From Dryococelus australis (lineage: Eukaryota; Arthropoda; Insecta; Phasmatodea; Phasmatidae), in the NCBI GenBank assembly GCA_029891345.1, contig CM057009.1:213658120-213722119 (forward strand): 64,000 nucleotides of DNA. The letters run 5' to 3'. This document shows positions 12,463 to 23,833 of the stretch, in pieces. The stretch's first letter is position 1. Each line of letters begins with the position of its first letter. The notes beneath the pieces were generated by a model. That model was not told the origin of the DNA. It ran no database searches and saw only the letters and a program-made list of their open reading frames with translations. The translations under genes and the position numbers were made by a program.

Positions 12463-12516
<54 letters not shown>
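12462..12516 (+). repeat. (TG)n(TA)n microsatellite
   Basis: About a dozen TG units run directly into about 15 TA units. Confidence 0.95.
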
Positions 12517-12518
<2 letters not shown>

Positions 12519-13329
12519 CATATGTCCCCACCAGTGTAATTTTTTTGCTAGTGTGTCTGAGATGCTCTAGGGGTCGAACTTGGACCTTACTTATTCCAGA
12601 CTGGGGCGCGGCGTATTACATGCTTATTGGATATGCGGCCGCTTGCTGTTGGAATGCTGACTATGTATTCTAGACATTAAGTGTGAAATATTTTTGCATG
12701 CTCTGGTTCTTGCATGGCGTGAAGTCGTCTCTGGAACATGGCTGCCAGACAGTGCGATGCTGACAGGATGTTGTATTTCCACCCAGCTTGCAAAAGTGAC
12801 GATGTGGCGAAAACCTCCGGCCTGCACGTGCCTACAGGAGCATTGAGCTGCACGCAAGAGGAGACAATTGCAGCGATCTAGCGCTACTCTTGCTTCGTTT
12901 TATAAAATTAAATTACGTTCATAAACGTTATATATATATATATGCGTGATCTCTCTTTTCCTTTAGACTGTACCTACACTAACTTCACCAACAGTGTGTT
13001 GTATTAACAAAACTGATATACTGAATATTTAAATTAACAATAGGCGTATGTGACTCGATTTACACAATTTTTTTAAACACATAGATTTACACTCGTCACA
13101 ATATTGTTCTGCATTATACAAAGCTTCTTATTCGTATCTGTATTACACACAATATTTTTCATATGTATCATGGATTCCTCAGAGTCTTAGCGCTTTAGCT
13201 GCATGGAGTTTACAATGAAACTTGTTCTGCGCTGCCATGAAGTTCGCGAATGTACAAAGTGCTTGGTTTCGATTATACCCAGGGGGTACGTTGGTGCAAA
13301 TGTAGATTTTACCTACATATATATGTTTC
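12517..13329. other. Unassigned stretch
   Basis: Nothing recognised. The 12,540-12,880 part has higher GC content and lacks any supported coding. A short (TA)n lies at about 12,931-12,943. Confidence 0.3.
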
Positions 13330-13683
13330 AGACAAGATTGCGAGTTTAATTTATATCTCGCTTGTTTTAAAAAAAAGTGCATTTAAGAATAATATTATAA
13401 GTTACCACGATGGTACTTTAATTAACCTTTAAAAAAATCTTTCAGTAAAAAAATCGTTTATAGAGTTTTTAATAAAAAATCTATTCCACTTTCGTAATTA
13501 GTGCATGCAGGTAAACTGCAGATTGAAAAAAAAGCTGTTATTAAAAAAAAGAATGACGAAATATTTTACAGATTTGTAAAGTCTATAAAGATGAATTGTT
13601 ACCAACTTACCTGGCGGCTGAATCAATACTTACCTATGCGTGTTGGAAATAGAATCCAACATGGTGCGTCGAACTAAAGTGAG
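13330..13683 (-). repeat. Right arm of long inverted repeat
   Basis: Read on the minus strand from 13,683 inward, this reproduces the window's first ~360 bases, including CATGTTGGATTCTATTTCCA, CCGCCAGG, GTCATTCTT and TATAATATTATTCTTAAATG (near 13,400-13,381). Similarity stops by about 13,330 inward and at 13,683 outward, where the left copy reaches the window edge. Confidence 0.7.
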
Positions 13684-13689
13684 AGACTA

Positions 13690-14350
13690 AACTTCGAAAC
13701 AAATGACGATAAAAAAAAGCAAATATGGCGTCGAACAGGGGTGAGTAATCATTGGAGTATATGCAATTGATTGGCTGAATTTGAGAGCATTAAAAGATGG
13801 CATCAAACTCGTCTACCAACATGGTGGTGGAACGGCAGTGAATAATTGGTGAACTTGAGGAGTGAGCTTACCAATATAATGGGGCCTCCAACAATGTATA
13901 AACAAATGACGAACGAGAAATCAAATAATGCTTACCAAGATGGCGGCCATGGTGAACATTTTTTAAAATATTTTTTTATATAAATTATGGAATAATTTTT
14001 AATTGATTTATATTAATATTTCCTTATAATTTTTAACAGTTATTTAAATAACTTTAAAATGATTTTAAATAAAATTTCAATATCAATTTTTTAATAATTT
14101 TTGGCAATTTTTTAGGAAATTTTTACATGCATTTTTTAACGATTTTTAAAATTATATTTAAACAATTTTTTACTTAAATATTTGTGGTATTTTTATAATA
14201 TTTTAATGATTTTTATAAACTTTTGTAATAATATTTGTAATATTTTTAACTTGTTTAAATATAATTTTTCGTAATATTTTTTTTATAATTTTAAAGAAGT
14301 TTTCGGAATTTTTGGTTTTTTGTAATTTTTTGGGCTTTTTTATGGTCAGA
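13690..14350 (+). repeat. Short ATGGTGG/ATGGCG phrases then very AT-rich block
   Basis: 13,720-13,960 contains recurring short phrases (aaatatggcgtcgaac, accaacatggtggtgg, accaagatggcggcc). 13,965-14,310 is a strongly AT-rich block of diverged aattttttaatatttttat phrases. No gene is present. Confidence 0.5.
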
Positions 14351-14400
14351 GGTCACAAGGTCAAGGTAATGGGTCAAAGGTCAAGGTCATATGAGTCAAA
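14350..14400 (+). repeat. Clustered TCAAGGTCA-type motifs
   Basis: Within 50 bases the sequence reads ggtcacaaggtcaaggtaat then gggtcaaaggtcaaggtcat, giving three overlapping AAGGTCA half-sites, two of them preceded by C/A-rich extensions. The same motif recurs in other repeats of the window. Whether it binds anything is unknown. Confidence 0.5.
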
Positions 14401-14955
14401 GATGGCAGACAGTGATGCAACAACATGTTGGTGGCCGAATTCTGCCATCCTACCCCAGACACTGTTGTGCATCAACCTACATTTCCCTTCTACTAGCAAC
14501 ACTATTGTCGTTAATTTTTTTATGTAAATGGGTAGTCATTAGAGATCGAAGGTATTTTGCCGATATTTTAAATTTTCATGAAATTTTTCTATAAAATAAT
14601 TTTTTTGTAAAAATAATTACTGTCAAAATCATTTTTAGGGTAACGGGTTACTGGCAATGGCGGCTTTGGTATTGGTAGTTATGAGGGGAGAGATGAATAT
14701 CCAACAATGCCACCGAGAGCGACCTTTCCCTGTAACATAATATCATGTGGTCCGTCAGCTACTACTTCCTCTTTCAGGTCCCTGTTTCCCCAGAAGTACA
14801 TTTTGCTACTACTAAACTGAGCAGCCAGCAAGTATTGGCCACTGCCAACACTGACCAGCTTTTGCTTTTTCTACACTGGTGGAAAATGGAAAATGAACAC
14901 CTTTATGCAATGATCCCACATGCATGAAGGTTTTAATGAATTATTATACATATTG

Positions 14956-14956
<1 letters not shown>

Positions 14957-14996
<40 letters not shown>
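14957..14996 (+). repeat. (TA)n microsatellite
   Basis: About 20 TA units. It lies just 3' (in minus-strand sense) of the Tc1-like pseudogene. Confidence 0.95.
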
Positions 14997-14998
<2 letters not shown>

Positions 14999-15039
14999 GA
15001 TCACAGGGTCGTACACCTATGGACAGAGGCTACAGTGTA

Positions 15040-15990
15040 TCTTGAACAACAATGTCAGTACCTTGTGTACCACCCTTTAGCGACGATGCAGTCCTCTAGC
15101 CGTGTGTATAGACGATCATAAAGATGTTCCACGTTAATTCTACCTGTTATTACAATTGGTGGAGGTTTGTTGTCGGTATTGCAGATCGCACCAAACGCAG
15201 TCCCATCATGTCCCACACATCTTCAATGGGGTACAGGTCGGGTGATCATACTGGGCTGGAGAGTTGACGAACACCTTCGAGAATTTGTTGGGAGAGGACA
15301 TATTCTTGGCATTGTAGGAATGGCAACAAAATGGGCTAGATAATGCTCTGGATATAGCATTCTATGTCCAGTGTTCCTTCAACAAACATCATAGGTGTAC
15401 GGTCATTGTAGGCCATTACTCCCCAGACTATAATGCCGGGAGTTGGTCCTGTATGTCGCTGCCGTATACACTCTGGTTGTTGAAGCTCTCCTGGCCAATG
15501 CCACACTCGCAAACGACCATCACTAGTGCAAGGCAGAGCTGCTCACATCACTAAACACATTTCCGCGCCATTTGTCGCTCAAGTTATGTCGTTCGCGACA
15601 CCATTCGAGGTAGGCTGCACAGTGATGAGGTGTGAGAGGAAGCCTGGTGAGCGGCACCCTTGATCGTAGCCCAGAATCCAGCAAATGGTTGGTGATGGTC
15701 CTAGCTGACATGCTGGGTCTCATGCTCGTCTGATGCAGTGGCCCATGCGGATATCCGTATGCTGTTGCTCTCCGGAACCAGGTTGACGAGTATGTGCACC
15801 ATTGTTTGTTTACCAGCACTACCAATGATGCACAGCAGACACTTAATGTCATACCCACTAGGCAATTCTTCAGAAGGACCATCCAGCCTCCCTCAATCAC
15901 ATTATACAACCTCATTTAAAGTATATTAATTGCATGAAGTGTGGTCGTCTATGCCATCGTGACATGTCTACAGTGCTAACTATACACAGG
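15040..15990 (-). pseudogene. Tc1/mariner-like transposase, decayed (minus)
   Basis: From about 15,915 downward the minus strand reads a Tc1-family transposase. A helix-turn-helix-like part (ARTITNHLLDSGLRSRVPL, 15,705-15,645 region) is followed by LEWCRERHNLSDKWRGNVFSD, which contains the first catalytic-Asp region. Further blocks in other frames follow: IIVWGVMAYNDRTPMMFVEG near 15,440-15,380, and SPDLYPIEDVWDMMG near 15,250-15,195, which carries the DDE/D third-acidic region. Stops and frame changes lie between the blocks. No matching terminal inverted repeats were found around it. The neighbouring plus-strand copy at 17.1-17.8 kb belongs to the same superfamily but is not a simple inverted duplicate. 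Confidence 0.75.
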
Positions 15991-16739
15991 CCGATTCTTA
16001 AAACAACAGACTACTCTTTCTCTGAGTCAACCACAATTGTATTGGGCACAACGGTGATATGCGTAGTACACAGTTCCAAATCTGTCTGCAGCCGATCATT
16101 GTTAATCATTGCATGTACTGCCCATTATCAGTGGCCCATGCACATATGGTATTTCTACACCACTTCTTTAGTGGTGTTCAATTTTAATTTTACACCAGTG
16201 TATAAAAGTGAACAATTTTATTTTAAATAACGTAATTCAATCCTAAGTCCGCAGAGACACTATGTGGTGTGTGTAATTGCTGTGTCACCTCATAGCAGGC
16301 AGACTACTGTAGTCATGGACTGTAAAAGTGTATTTTTTCACATATAGTGCTACGAGTGCACGAAGCTTCCCCGGATGTTGTATGAAATGCAATGCAGCAC
16401 CTCACATCCATCTCCTCAACTAAGGCCACTCGAATCCTGCTTTGCTGTATGGCCGCATATTGCTTCGCAGTACTGTAATTTTAACTGAGGAAAGTGTAAC
16501 AGGGAACACTGCATATTATTAAAATTTAACTATGCTAAATTCTTAGTCGTCCCAGTACAAAATCTTAGGTTATTGTAATGCTGCATGCAAGAATAGTAAA
16601 TAACAGTTTGCTAGACTAGGGAGTTTTAAACTACGTTATTAATCCTAAAATCTGCGCAGGTGCTATTATGATAGACTTTGCAGTGTGTTATATGCAGGGC
16701 TAAGGAGTCCTATGCGCTAGGTACAACTGGTTGTTTGTA

Positions 16740-16945
16740 GCGTGGAATCAGTCTATGGTAGAGTCAGTACAAAATGGAGTTAGTCTTGGATGTAGTCATT
16801 TCCTGGTAGAGTTAATCTTGGGTGGAATTAGTCTTGGGTAGAGTCAGACTTGGGTGGAGTCATTCTTGGATGGAGTTAGTCATGGGTGGAGTTAGTCTTT
16901 GGTGGAATAAATCTTGGCTGGTGTCAGTATTGGGTGGAATCCATC
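16740..16945 (+). repeat. 18-20 bp minisatellite (GTCTTGGGTGGAGTCA type)
   Basis: About ten imperfect copies of a unit close to gtcttgggtggagttagtc. Similar units reappear near 37,420-37,500. Confidence 0.8.
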
Positions 16946-17079
16946 TTTGTTGTGCATGTGTGTGGACACAGGTTGGTTACCTCACACTGAACACATTAGC
17001 ACCTGTATCAGCATCTCCTATGAAGGCACTGACATTTCTTGATTCCTGCTTCTTCCGACATGACGAGTGCTGAAACTTC

Positions 17080-17775
17080 TGAGCCCGCCAATGCATCAAT
17101 TCTAACACACTATCGGTATGGCAAATACTTCGCCTTCAAGCTTGCTGCACAATGTCATGAAGTTTATGCCTCAGACTACAATTAGCACATGAATGCCATC
17201 GCTGGCATGCGAGTGACATGGACAGGTCCCACTTCAATCTGCCCTACAGTGATGGCAGCATACATATTAGATACTGCCATGATGACCAAAATCTGGCAGG
17301 CTGCATTGTGGAGCAACATAGTGGAAAAATGCCAAATTTGATGGCGTGGGCCGCCATTTGATACAACATGTGATCTCTACTCCTATGTATTAAGGGCAAT
17401 CTGAACAGTAACCATTATGTCAGGGAGCTTTTAGAGCTCGAGGTACTGCCCCTCATTCAGGCAACTTCACATGCCATATTTCAGCAGATCTATGTCTAAT
17501 TTTGCAAGCCTTCTTCAAAGAACGTTGGGTACCACTATTTCCCTGACCTGCGCATTCGCCTGACATGTCACCCATCGAACATGTTTGGGATATGGTCGGT
17601 CGGCAACTCGTTTGTCAAGCTCCTTCAGCAACCACTGTTTATGCTATCTGGACTCGCATACAAACCACATGGAGGGAGATTACCCAAGAACATATCCAGG
17701 TCCTCTTTGATTCTATGCCACGACTTTTATGGGCTCTGATTGCAGCAGGTGGGGGCATCACACCATATTGAATTC
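17080..17775 (+). pseudogene. Tc1/mariner-like transposase C-terminal part, decayed (plus)
   Basis: The final 68 codons are open (17,565-17,771) and begin MSPIEHVWDMVGRQLV, the conserved tail of Tc1-type DDE transposases around the third catalytic acid. Upstream, in shifted frames, are blocks similar to the middle of the domain: SDGSIHIRYCHDD, CIVEQHSGKMPNLMAWAAI and GNLNSNHYVRELLELEVLPL (17,250-17,460). The reading frame changes at least twice, and no N-terminal DNA-binding part could be traced with confidence upstream of 17,080. Non-functional remnant. Confidence 0.8.
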
Positions 17776-19670
17776 TCAAGGACAGAGACCATGTACAGTT
17801 CTGTACTTGAATTGAATTGTTTTTTGTAATATAACTAATCTGTGGTATAAAGTTCATTTCAATCACATGTATTCTTCTTGGTGTTATATTTTTCACAAAC
17901 ATTAGTGTATTTTGCATTGAACATACGCGTTCTATACATGACACTGTGTATTTAAAGATTAAAATATTTTTCAAACCTTAAATAAAGAATTAATAACATA
18001 CATTTAATTAATTATGTATGCACCAATTTCTAGGTGTTTGATTGTTTCATGATTACTTTGTCCAAGCTGGCCACCTGCCTCACTGGTCCATTCATGCAAG
18101 CTCGACAGTCTGGCGAGTGAAGCGTGAAAAGATAGAAGGCAAGAAAGAAATGGGGTGGCATATACAATTTGGTAGGGCGATATATTAGTCTGTCATTCAC
18201 ATTAGTTCATTTACTTTGCTGGGGACCATGCTTTATGTGACATTTTAAATTACTTTCTAGACACTTTTATCAAAGTAGAAGGTTTGGACAAGGTTGGAGG
18301 GGATGATTGTATGGTGGGGTGATGGTACTGGGTTGTGGTTAGAGTGTGGGTCCTAAGTGGGAAAATACCAATCAAATCCAATATTGTGGTCCTCTGAGTA
18401 GGTTACATAATGGTTGTGTTATGTCACAATCGCATTCGCCTCAAAAATAAAATTCCGGTCATGTGTAACACATAGTATACAGATAAATTAATTTTTAAAA
18501 ATCATTACTTTTTTTAAATAATTATATTCTTTCGATTCCTCAATATGGCTGATGTTTTAACAACTTTTGTGAATATTCAAAAACAATGTGGTCACTCAGC
18601 CACATTGAGTAGCAATCATATTCTCACAAATTGTTGGAAATTTGGTGGTTGAGGGTGGTGTATGGGAAAAATTGGGAGATAAGGAGGAATTTTTGGCCAA
18701 ACATGCCACTTTCAGTGAAGAGCGTTATTATCTACAGCCGTGTGGTCATCTTGTGATGAAATCCAACATTGTGGGTGGCACCGCGGTACTACAGCTTGCA
18801 GCCATTGTCCTAGAACATAGCAAACCATACTAATCTCGTCGATGTTGCAATTCAGTGACATAACTTACTAGAAAGCGATGTTAGGATGGGTGAGATTTTC
18901 AGGATGAAAAAAGGTAGCGAGAGATGATATATCTTGCAGCCAAGGCATTGTTGGAGAGGCAGGAGAAGGTAGGAGGAAGCCAATCAGGGGTGGTGAGGTG
19001 ATGTAACTTGCTAGCAAGGTGACCTTCGACTTGCGATATTCATTGCAACTTGTTAGTACATTGTAAACTTCCTGGAGGTTCGAACTGCTATTGGCTGGTG
19101 ACACCGCATTTGTGAACAGGCAGTGGACAAAATCATCAAGTGTAAGGAGACATGCTATGTGTTATTTTTTGTTGTCCATTTAACATTTTTGTAAACTGAA
19201 TTTTTTTCAGGGGCAATGCTATTTTCCAAGACAATAACTACTGCTAACAATGTGTACCAATTCTTTTATTAGAAACAGATGCATGCTGTTTATTAAATAA
19301 CAGTTACTATTACAAAAAGTAAACAGAAATATTCAAATGGTTTTAAACTTTTTGTTAAGTATACAAACAAAGCAGTAGAATATGTGCAGGAAGACTGGTA
19401 GATGTTTCGCGAGTCCAAGCTTAAAACCATTCCATAAGACCCAGGTTTAATGACGATATCCAACAAAAAAAAAACATATTTCCTACTGGGTAAGCCCAAG
19501 CCTGTAAAATATTTAAACATATACTTCTTGAAGCATTTTGGTTGTTTCATTCTCATCAATAAACAAGAATGTCATTGGGGAGTTCCCAGTATCAAAGACA
19601 TTTTCATAGATGGTTCTGAAGAATATAGCATTATCTTTTAAATTAAAGGCAAATATTATAAAAATTGAAA
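17776..19670. other. Unassigned stretch
   Basis: No recognised gene. Short open frames (18,642-18,833 plus, 19,104-18,868 minus, 19,559-19,293 minus) have no supporting motifs. Confidence 0.3.
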
Positions 19671-19679
19671 AAAAAACGT

Positions 19680-20060
19680 TAAAATAAAGTAAAATAAAAT
19701 GTTACCTCACCCTACCTCTTGGCCACCCACCACACGCTAACAAACACAGCACACCCCTCACCAACACCCATCCAACAATAAAAAACCACAATAAATCGGA
19801 AAAAATTCTAAAAACCGAGAAACATGTCAAGTTAAACCCCCTTCCCCTGTTATCCTATCTGCCACAGTCAACACAGCCCTCCCTACCACTTGCAATCCCC
19901 AATCTGTCATAAAAATCGAGAAAAATAGCAAAAAATAGAAAAATATATTTTAGACATTTAGGAAAACATAATGTTACCTCACCCATTCCTTCTGCTTACA
20001 CCACCACACTAACCAACACACATCACTCCACACCAACACCCACCTAATCATATAACAAGA
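19680..20060 (+). repeat. Two-copy tandem repeat, period about 285 bp
   Basis: aaaatgttacctcaccctac at about 19,698 followed by a C/A-rich run is repeated as ataatgttacctcacccatt at about 19,969. Both copies have caccaacacccatcc-like ends and a following AAAATCGAGAAA or ATCGGAAAAA stretch. Confidence 0.65.
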
Positions 20061-20144
20061 ATTTGCTGATATAACTTATGAGCCTACTTTCGTCAGTGCA
20101 GATCAAGGAGTGCTATTTCACAACATACATGTTCTCACTCCCTC

Positions 20145-20365
20145 TTTCCTTCCTTTGAGGTGTGCTGTGATTGACTGTACCCCCTCCCCCATCCCTCTCC
20201 AGAGGTGTGCAGTGATTGACCCAAGTGTGTTATGCCTCTTCCCCTTATCCCCACCCCTGAGGTGTGCTGTGATTGGCTGTCTGTGTTACCCCTTCCTGCT
20301 GATAGTTGTGGTCAGAGCTACTCCTCCTTTGGTGGAGGTGTGCTGTGATTGGTCGGTTTTATCTT
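20145..20365 (+). repeat. Four-copy tandem repeat around GAGGTGTGCTGTGATTG
   Basis: The 17-base core occurs near 20,157, 20,203, 20,262 and 20,336 with one or two changes, separated by C/T-rich spacers of 40 to 70 bases. An 85-codon plus frame here simply translates the repeat (RCAVID repeated). Confidence 0.75.
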
Positions 20366-20489
20366 AGAGAAGAAAGGTAGTATGACACATGACTAAGTTC
20401 TGGAGCAGCACAGCTCCTACCTGTTCAGAGGTCTACAAGAGAATGAGGTCGGAATTATGCAAATACAGATTCGTATTTGAATAATAATA

Positions 20490-20720
20490 ACGCATTTAAT
20501 TTTGACAGTTGCTAATTGTGCAATGATTAATTACTAATGAGAGTAGTGAGCAATTGCACACTGAATAATTATTAAGTACAGATACATTAATTAAACAAGC
20601 ACTACAATAAAAACCACATTTACTAATTGCACAAGTACATACACCAAGAGAACATTTACCAAGAGTAATTATAAAAGCTATTGCACATACACACCCAGCT
20701 ACTCCTCACTGCAGACTGAA
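20490..20720 (+). repeat. Dispersed TTGCACAA/AATTAATTA-rich repeat
   Basis: Phrases such as aattgtgcaatgattaatta, gcaattgcacac and attgcacaagtacatacacc resemble segments at about 42,730-42,840 and 43,865-43,985, suggesting a diverged dispersed repeat. Similarity was judged by eye only. Confidence 0.35.
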
Positions 20721-21765
20721 CGCAGTTTGTGTATATTAAGATATTATACCCCCAGCCTAACCTCCACCCAGCTATCCTAACCACCAAACTCGCAACACTT
20801 GTTATTTTATTAAATGAAATATATCACATACTTGTGTGCATAATCCTTATTAGTTAATGAAAAATCCTGTTAAAGACTGTTCACTCTAAAGTGAGCACTT
20901 TATAATTCAACCTTAGAAAATCGTCGCTGCTCCAACCTGCATATATTTTAATGGGCACATTGAGTGGCAAGCACCCAGTAAAGTTGGTAACGATGGAGGG
21001 TAAATTAGTTCCATATGTTAACATTGATTAAAAAGTGTTAGGTAACTATCTGTGATAACTTAAATTATTTCTATTGCTTTCTGTTTCTTTTAATGCATCA
21101 AATTGTAATGATTAGCAGATTTGTAAAATATTTACATTTCTGATGATTTTACAATTTCACTTAACCGACGAATGAAGGAAGTGATAAGGCCCATGAAAAT
21201 GATAATTTTATATAATGTGGAAGAACACATAATGTGCATAAAAATAGATCTTAAGCAGGGCTTTAAAAAGTGCTCATTTTACCATGAACATCCTATATAG
21301 TTGAATATTATATTTAATGGCATTTGTGTTTGAACTCGTTTCAATTAATTAAGAGCAGTATATGTATTTAAAAAAATTATATTGTATATATGAAAAATGA
21401 TATTTAATTAAAACAAAAGTAACAATTAATGACAGGTTTATCAAATGGAAACACATCCAATATGTTTCCATTCTTATTAATACAGTGAGTAACACTTTAC
21501 AAACATTACTTCAATCTCTTAATATTTTGATTTTTCATCAATAAATCATGAACTTAGTCAACTAAATATTAATTTTCGAGTGAACTTTCTATAATTGAAA
21601 TTCATTAAAGCCACCATTTATCAGATCACCATAGTAGCATTCAAGGTAATAATCTCTAGTGAATTAGTGTCTAATTGAAATAACTTGAAATATTTCAAAA
21701 GATCAATTCACAGTGTACTTCTCAAAACCACCTTTAATCTTGGAGATACTTACATATTATGCAAA
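20721..21765. other. Unassigned AT-rich stretch 3' of the integrase
   Basis: No gene recognised. The phrase cttaagcagggctt at about 21,249 recurs at about 22,726, followed in both places by a loosely similar AT-rich stretch. This may mark a regulatory or terminal sequence of the surrounding virus-like element, but that is speculative. Confidence 0.3.
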
Positions 21766-22368
21766 TTAAAACTTCTCTTTTCTCACAATGACTAGTTTAG
21801 GAATATTATATACAGTGTTCAATAACCTGTTTTCTTTAACTTTTTCAGGTGTCATCTTAATAGTTCTGTGGTATCTTGAACTGTACAATTTCATTATTTT
21901 AAGCAAAACATTCACCCAGTTGTAAGTTCCATACAAAGTGAAATGTTTATATATTAACTGTTTTAAACTTTTGTTGAAATGTTCAACCACAACAGCTTTT
22001 ATTTCAGAGTATGGTACATAATGATTAATTCTATATGGTGTTAATAGTTTCTTGAAATCATTATTAAATGATTTCGCCCCTTTGTTAGTGTGGAGATGTT
22101 TGGATGTTCTTTATTCTGAAATGGTTTTCATTGCAGTAGTAACTTGTTTTTCAGTCTTGCTCTTCACAGGTACACCCCATGCATATTTTGAACAAACATA
22201 TATTACAGTTAAAATATACTGATATCCGTTATTGTATTTTGAAAGTAATGGCATGTCACACAAGTAAGCTTCAAACAGATAGTTCTTTCCCAGAGCAATA
22301 ACCATTATTCTAGGAAACCTTATATGGGTAGGTGTATGTAACTCTTGTGCATTCTGACTAAACTTCAT
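21766..22368 (-). pseudogene. DDE integrase (rve type) of the virus-like element
   Basis: One minus frame runs from about 22,368 to the stop at 21,766, about 200 codons, broken only by a TAA at 22,113-22,111. It reads as the catalytic core of a retroviral/Polinton-type integrase: YNNGYQYILTVIYVCSKYAW and GVPVKSKTEKQVTTAMK, then HLHTNKGAKSFNNDFKKLL, then YSEIKAVVVEHFNKSLKQ with the Glu region, then YNWVNVLLKIMKLYSSRYHR. By comparison with the family, the first catalytic Asp falls in FEAYLCDM, where Tyr occupies the expected place, and the second in TNKG, where Asn (AAC) stands for Asp. Both changes would abolish strand transfer. An N-terminal zinc-binding part was not traced. It would have inserted the element's DNA into the host chromosome. 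Confidence 0.8.
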
Positions 22369-22933
22369 TATGGAAATAACCTTCTTCAGTCAATTATTCA
22401 ATAATAGCCACAATTGTGTTTGTATATGAATTATTTCCAGAATACTTTGATGCAATGAGTAGTTTTAATCTGTTCACTTATTCTATTAAAATAAAATGTT
22501 ATTCATATTTTATCTATAAATTATAATGCTTCATTTATAAATAATTTGAATAAAAACAGTGAGAAAATATGTGTGTTGGCAGAGCCTAGTAAGAAATAGT
22601 TCATATATAAAATACTGTTACTATTGAGTGTGCACGAATCTGGTGAGTTGTCCCTCTGGTGTAATCTTCTAGACTTAGTTAAGCTTAGTTTGCACAAGGT
22701 GGAGGTATATCCTGGAAGTAGAACTTAAGCAGGGCTTCAGAAAAGACAGATGATACTGTGAATCAACTATAATAGTGTATGTGTTTCTGCATTTGTTCAA
22801 TTACATTTCCATTCTTAGATACAATTACCAGAAGATGCACTCTTTGTTTTACAACCTTCATTCTCTGTTATATACTGACATATAAACTATAAGTGAGAGC
22901 CTATAGATATAGGATCACATTCAGTCGAAAACA

Positions 22934-23120
22934 ATGTCTTGTACTAAACACATCAAAAAAAATTGTGGAGTATTGAATACATTGATTAATAAATACCATT
23001 TGAATTGCATTTACCAAAATACAATAACTGTGGTCCAGGAACAAAACGTGCAAAACATCTGGCATATAACAATCCAGGAATAAACACTTTACATAAGGTC
23101 TGAAAAGAGCACATTATATA
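22934..23120 (+). pseudogene. Phospholipase-A2-like domain (parvovirus VP1/adintovirus type), broken
   Basis: An ATG at 22,934 opens a short frame (SCTKHIKKNCGVLNTLINK). A one-base frame change near 22,995-23,005 leads into FELHLPKYNNCGPGTKRAKH and LAYNNPGINTLHKV. The CGPGT sequence matches the calcium-binding loop of the secreted-PLA2 fold used by parvovirus VP1 proteins and by adintovirus-like elements, and PGINxL is the usual follow-on. The catalytic His-Asp pair should sit just downstream. There a stop is followed by KEHII, where the Asp is gone. In viruses this activity opens membranes during entry. This copy cannot be active. Confidence 0.7.
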
Positions 23121-23600
23121 ATGTATGCTCAACAAAATACTTAAAACAAAATACAAATTACAGACACAATGGTAGCCAATAAAGCAGCAAATATAAGGAA
23201 GAATTCATACATGTCTACAGGTGAAAAGCTCAGGGTTTGGGTTACAGACAAAGTAATGTGAAAAAAGTTAAAAGAGGTATGGGAGTAAAATGTAAGACAA
23301 AGCAACAAACCATTAAAGGTGGAATATTTCCATTCATTTGAATGCATTATCTGCCCTTGTAGACTCTAATGGGTGAAGTTCCAGCCCTTAGTAGAAAAGT
23401 TAAGATGAGTGGGAAAGGTATGTATCTTAAACCATACAAAGTTGGATAACAAAATTTAAAAAACTCCAAATGTGGAAAGAAGCACATATGATAATTCCCC
23501 TAAATCATGCTCTCACCGATAAATACATTCTTGTGTATTCTAATGAACATTCCATACTTCCATGGAGTTTTCATAATTGTTAATTTAGATTCGAAAAAAT
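23121..23600 (+). pseudogene. Downstream part of the PLA2-containing gene and possible protease start
   Basis: In changing plus frames the sequence reads a Lys-rich stretch, then GKGMYLKPYKVG (about 23,416-23,450) and IPYFHGVFI near 23,550-23,575. The first resembles the short Gly/Tyr/Lys-Pro tail found after PLA2 in some arthropod virus-like elements. The second resembles the opening of the adenain-type cysteine protease in the same elements. No catalytic residues of a protease can be seen and the frame is interrupted many times, so both assignments are tentative. Confidence 0.35.
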
Positions 23601-23786
23601 GAAGGAACACATTGGATTGCGATAATTAAAAATTTATATCAATAATTTTATTATTATAGTTTTTGTGATTAATACCACCATTTAAACACACAATTAAGTA
23701 AAGAATATGCAAATCAAATACAATTGTGAAACAGAACAATTACCAAATACATTCAATTGTGGTCATTTATGTTTAAGATTCCTGAC

Positions 23787-23794
23787 TATAAATA
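23787..23794 (+). promoter_or_regulatory. TATA box-like element before the minor capsid gene
   Basis: TATAAATA lies about 40 bases before the ATG at 23,834, a plausible position for a core promoter giving a short leader. This is a sequence match only. Confidence 0.35.
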
Positions 23795-23833
23795 AGATAA
23801 GATGCATAGAATGTAGAACTCGTTAGTTGAGAA

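Larger units (their letters stand above)
1..13683. mobile_element. Candidate PolB-encoding element bounded by long inverted repeats
   Basis: The first ~360 bases recur, inverted, at about 13,330-13,683, with several blocks conserved in the same order. The enclosed DNA carries a family-B DNA polymerase pseudogene on the minus strand (about 8.1 to 4.0 kb) and no other recognised gene. Long terminal inverted repeats around a family-B polymerase are the hallmark of self-synthesising elements such as Polintons/Mavericks, of adintovirus-like proviruses and of linear PolB plasmids. I see no integrase, capsid or packaging ATPase here, so the class is unresolved. The left end may lie outside the window, so the outer boundary and any target duplication cannot be defined. 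Confidence 0.5.

Noticed and set aside
12268-12673. Overlapping plus and minus frames across the (TG)n(TA)n tract
   Set aside because: Simple-repeat translation (runs of Cys-Val and Tyr-Ile), not genes.
15040-17775. One composite Tc1 element with inverted transposase copies as its arms
   Set aside because: The two transposase remnants differ in sequence and extent, and no shared terminal repeats or TA-flanked ends were found; two independent insertions are simpler.
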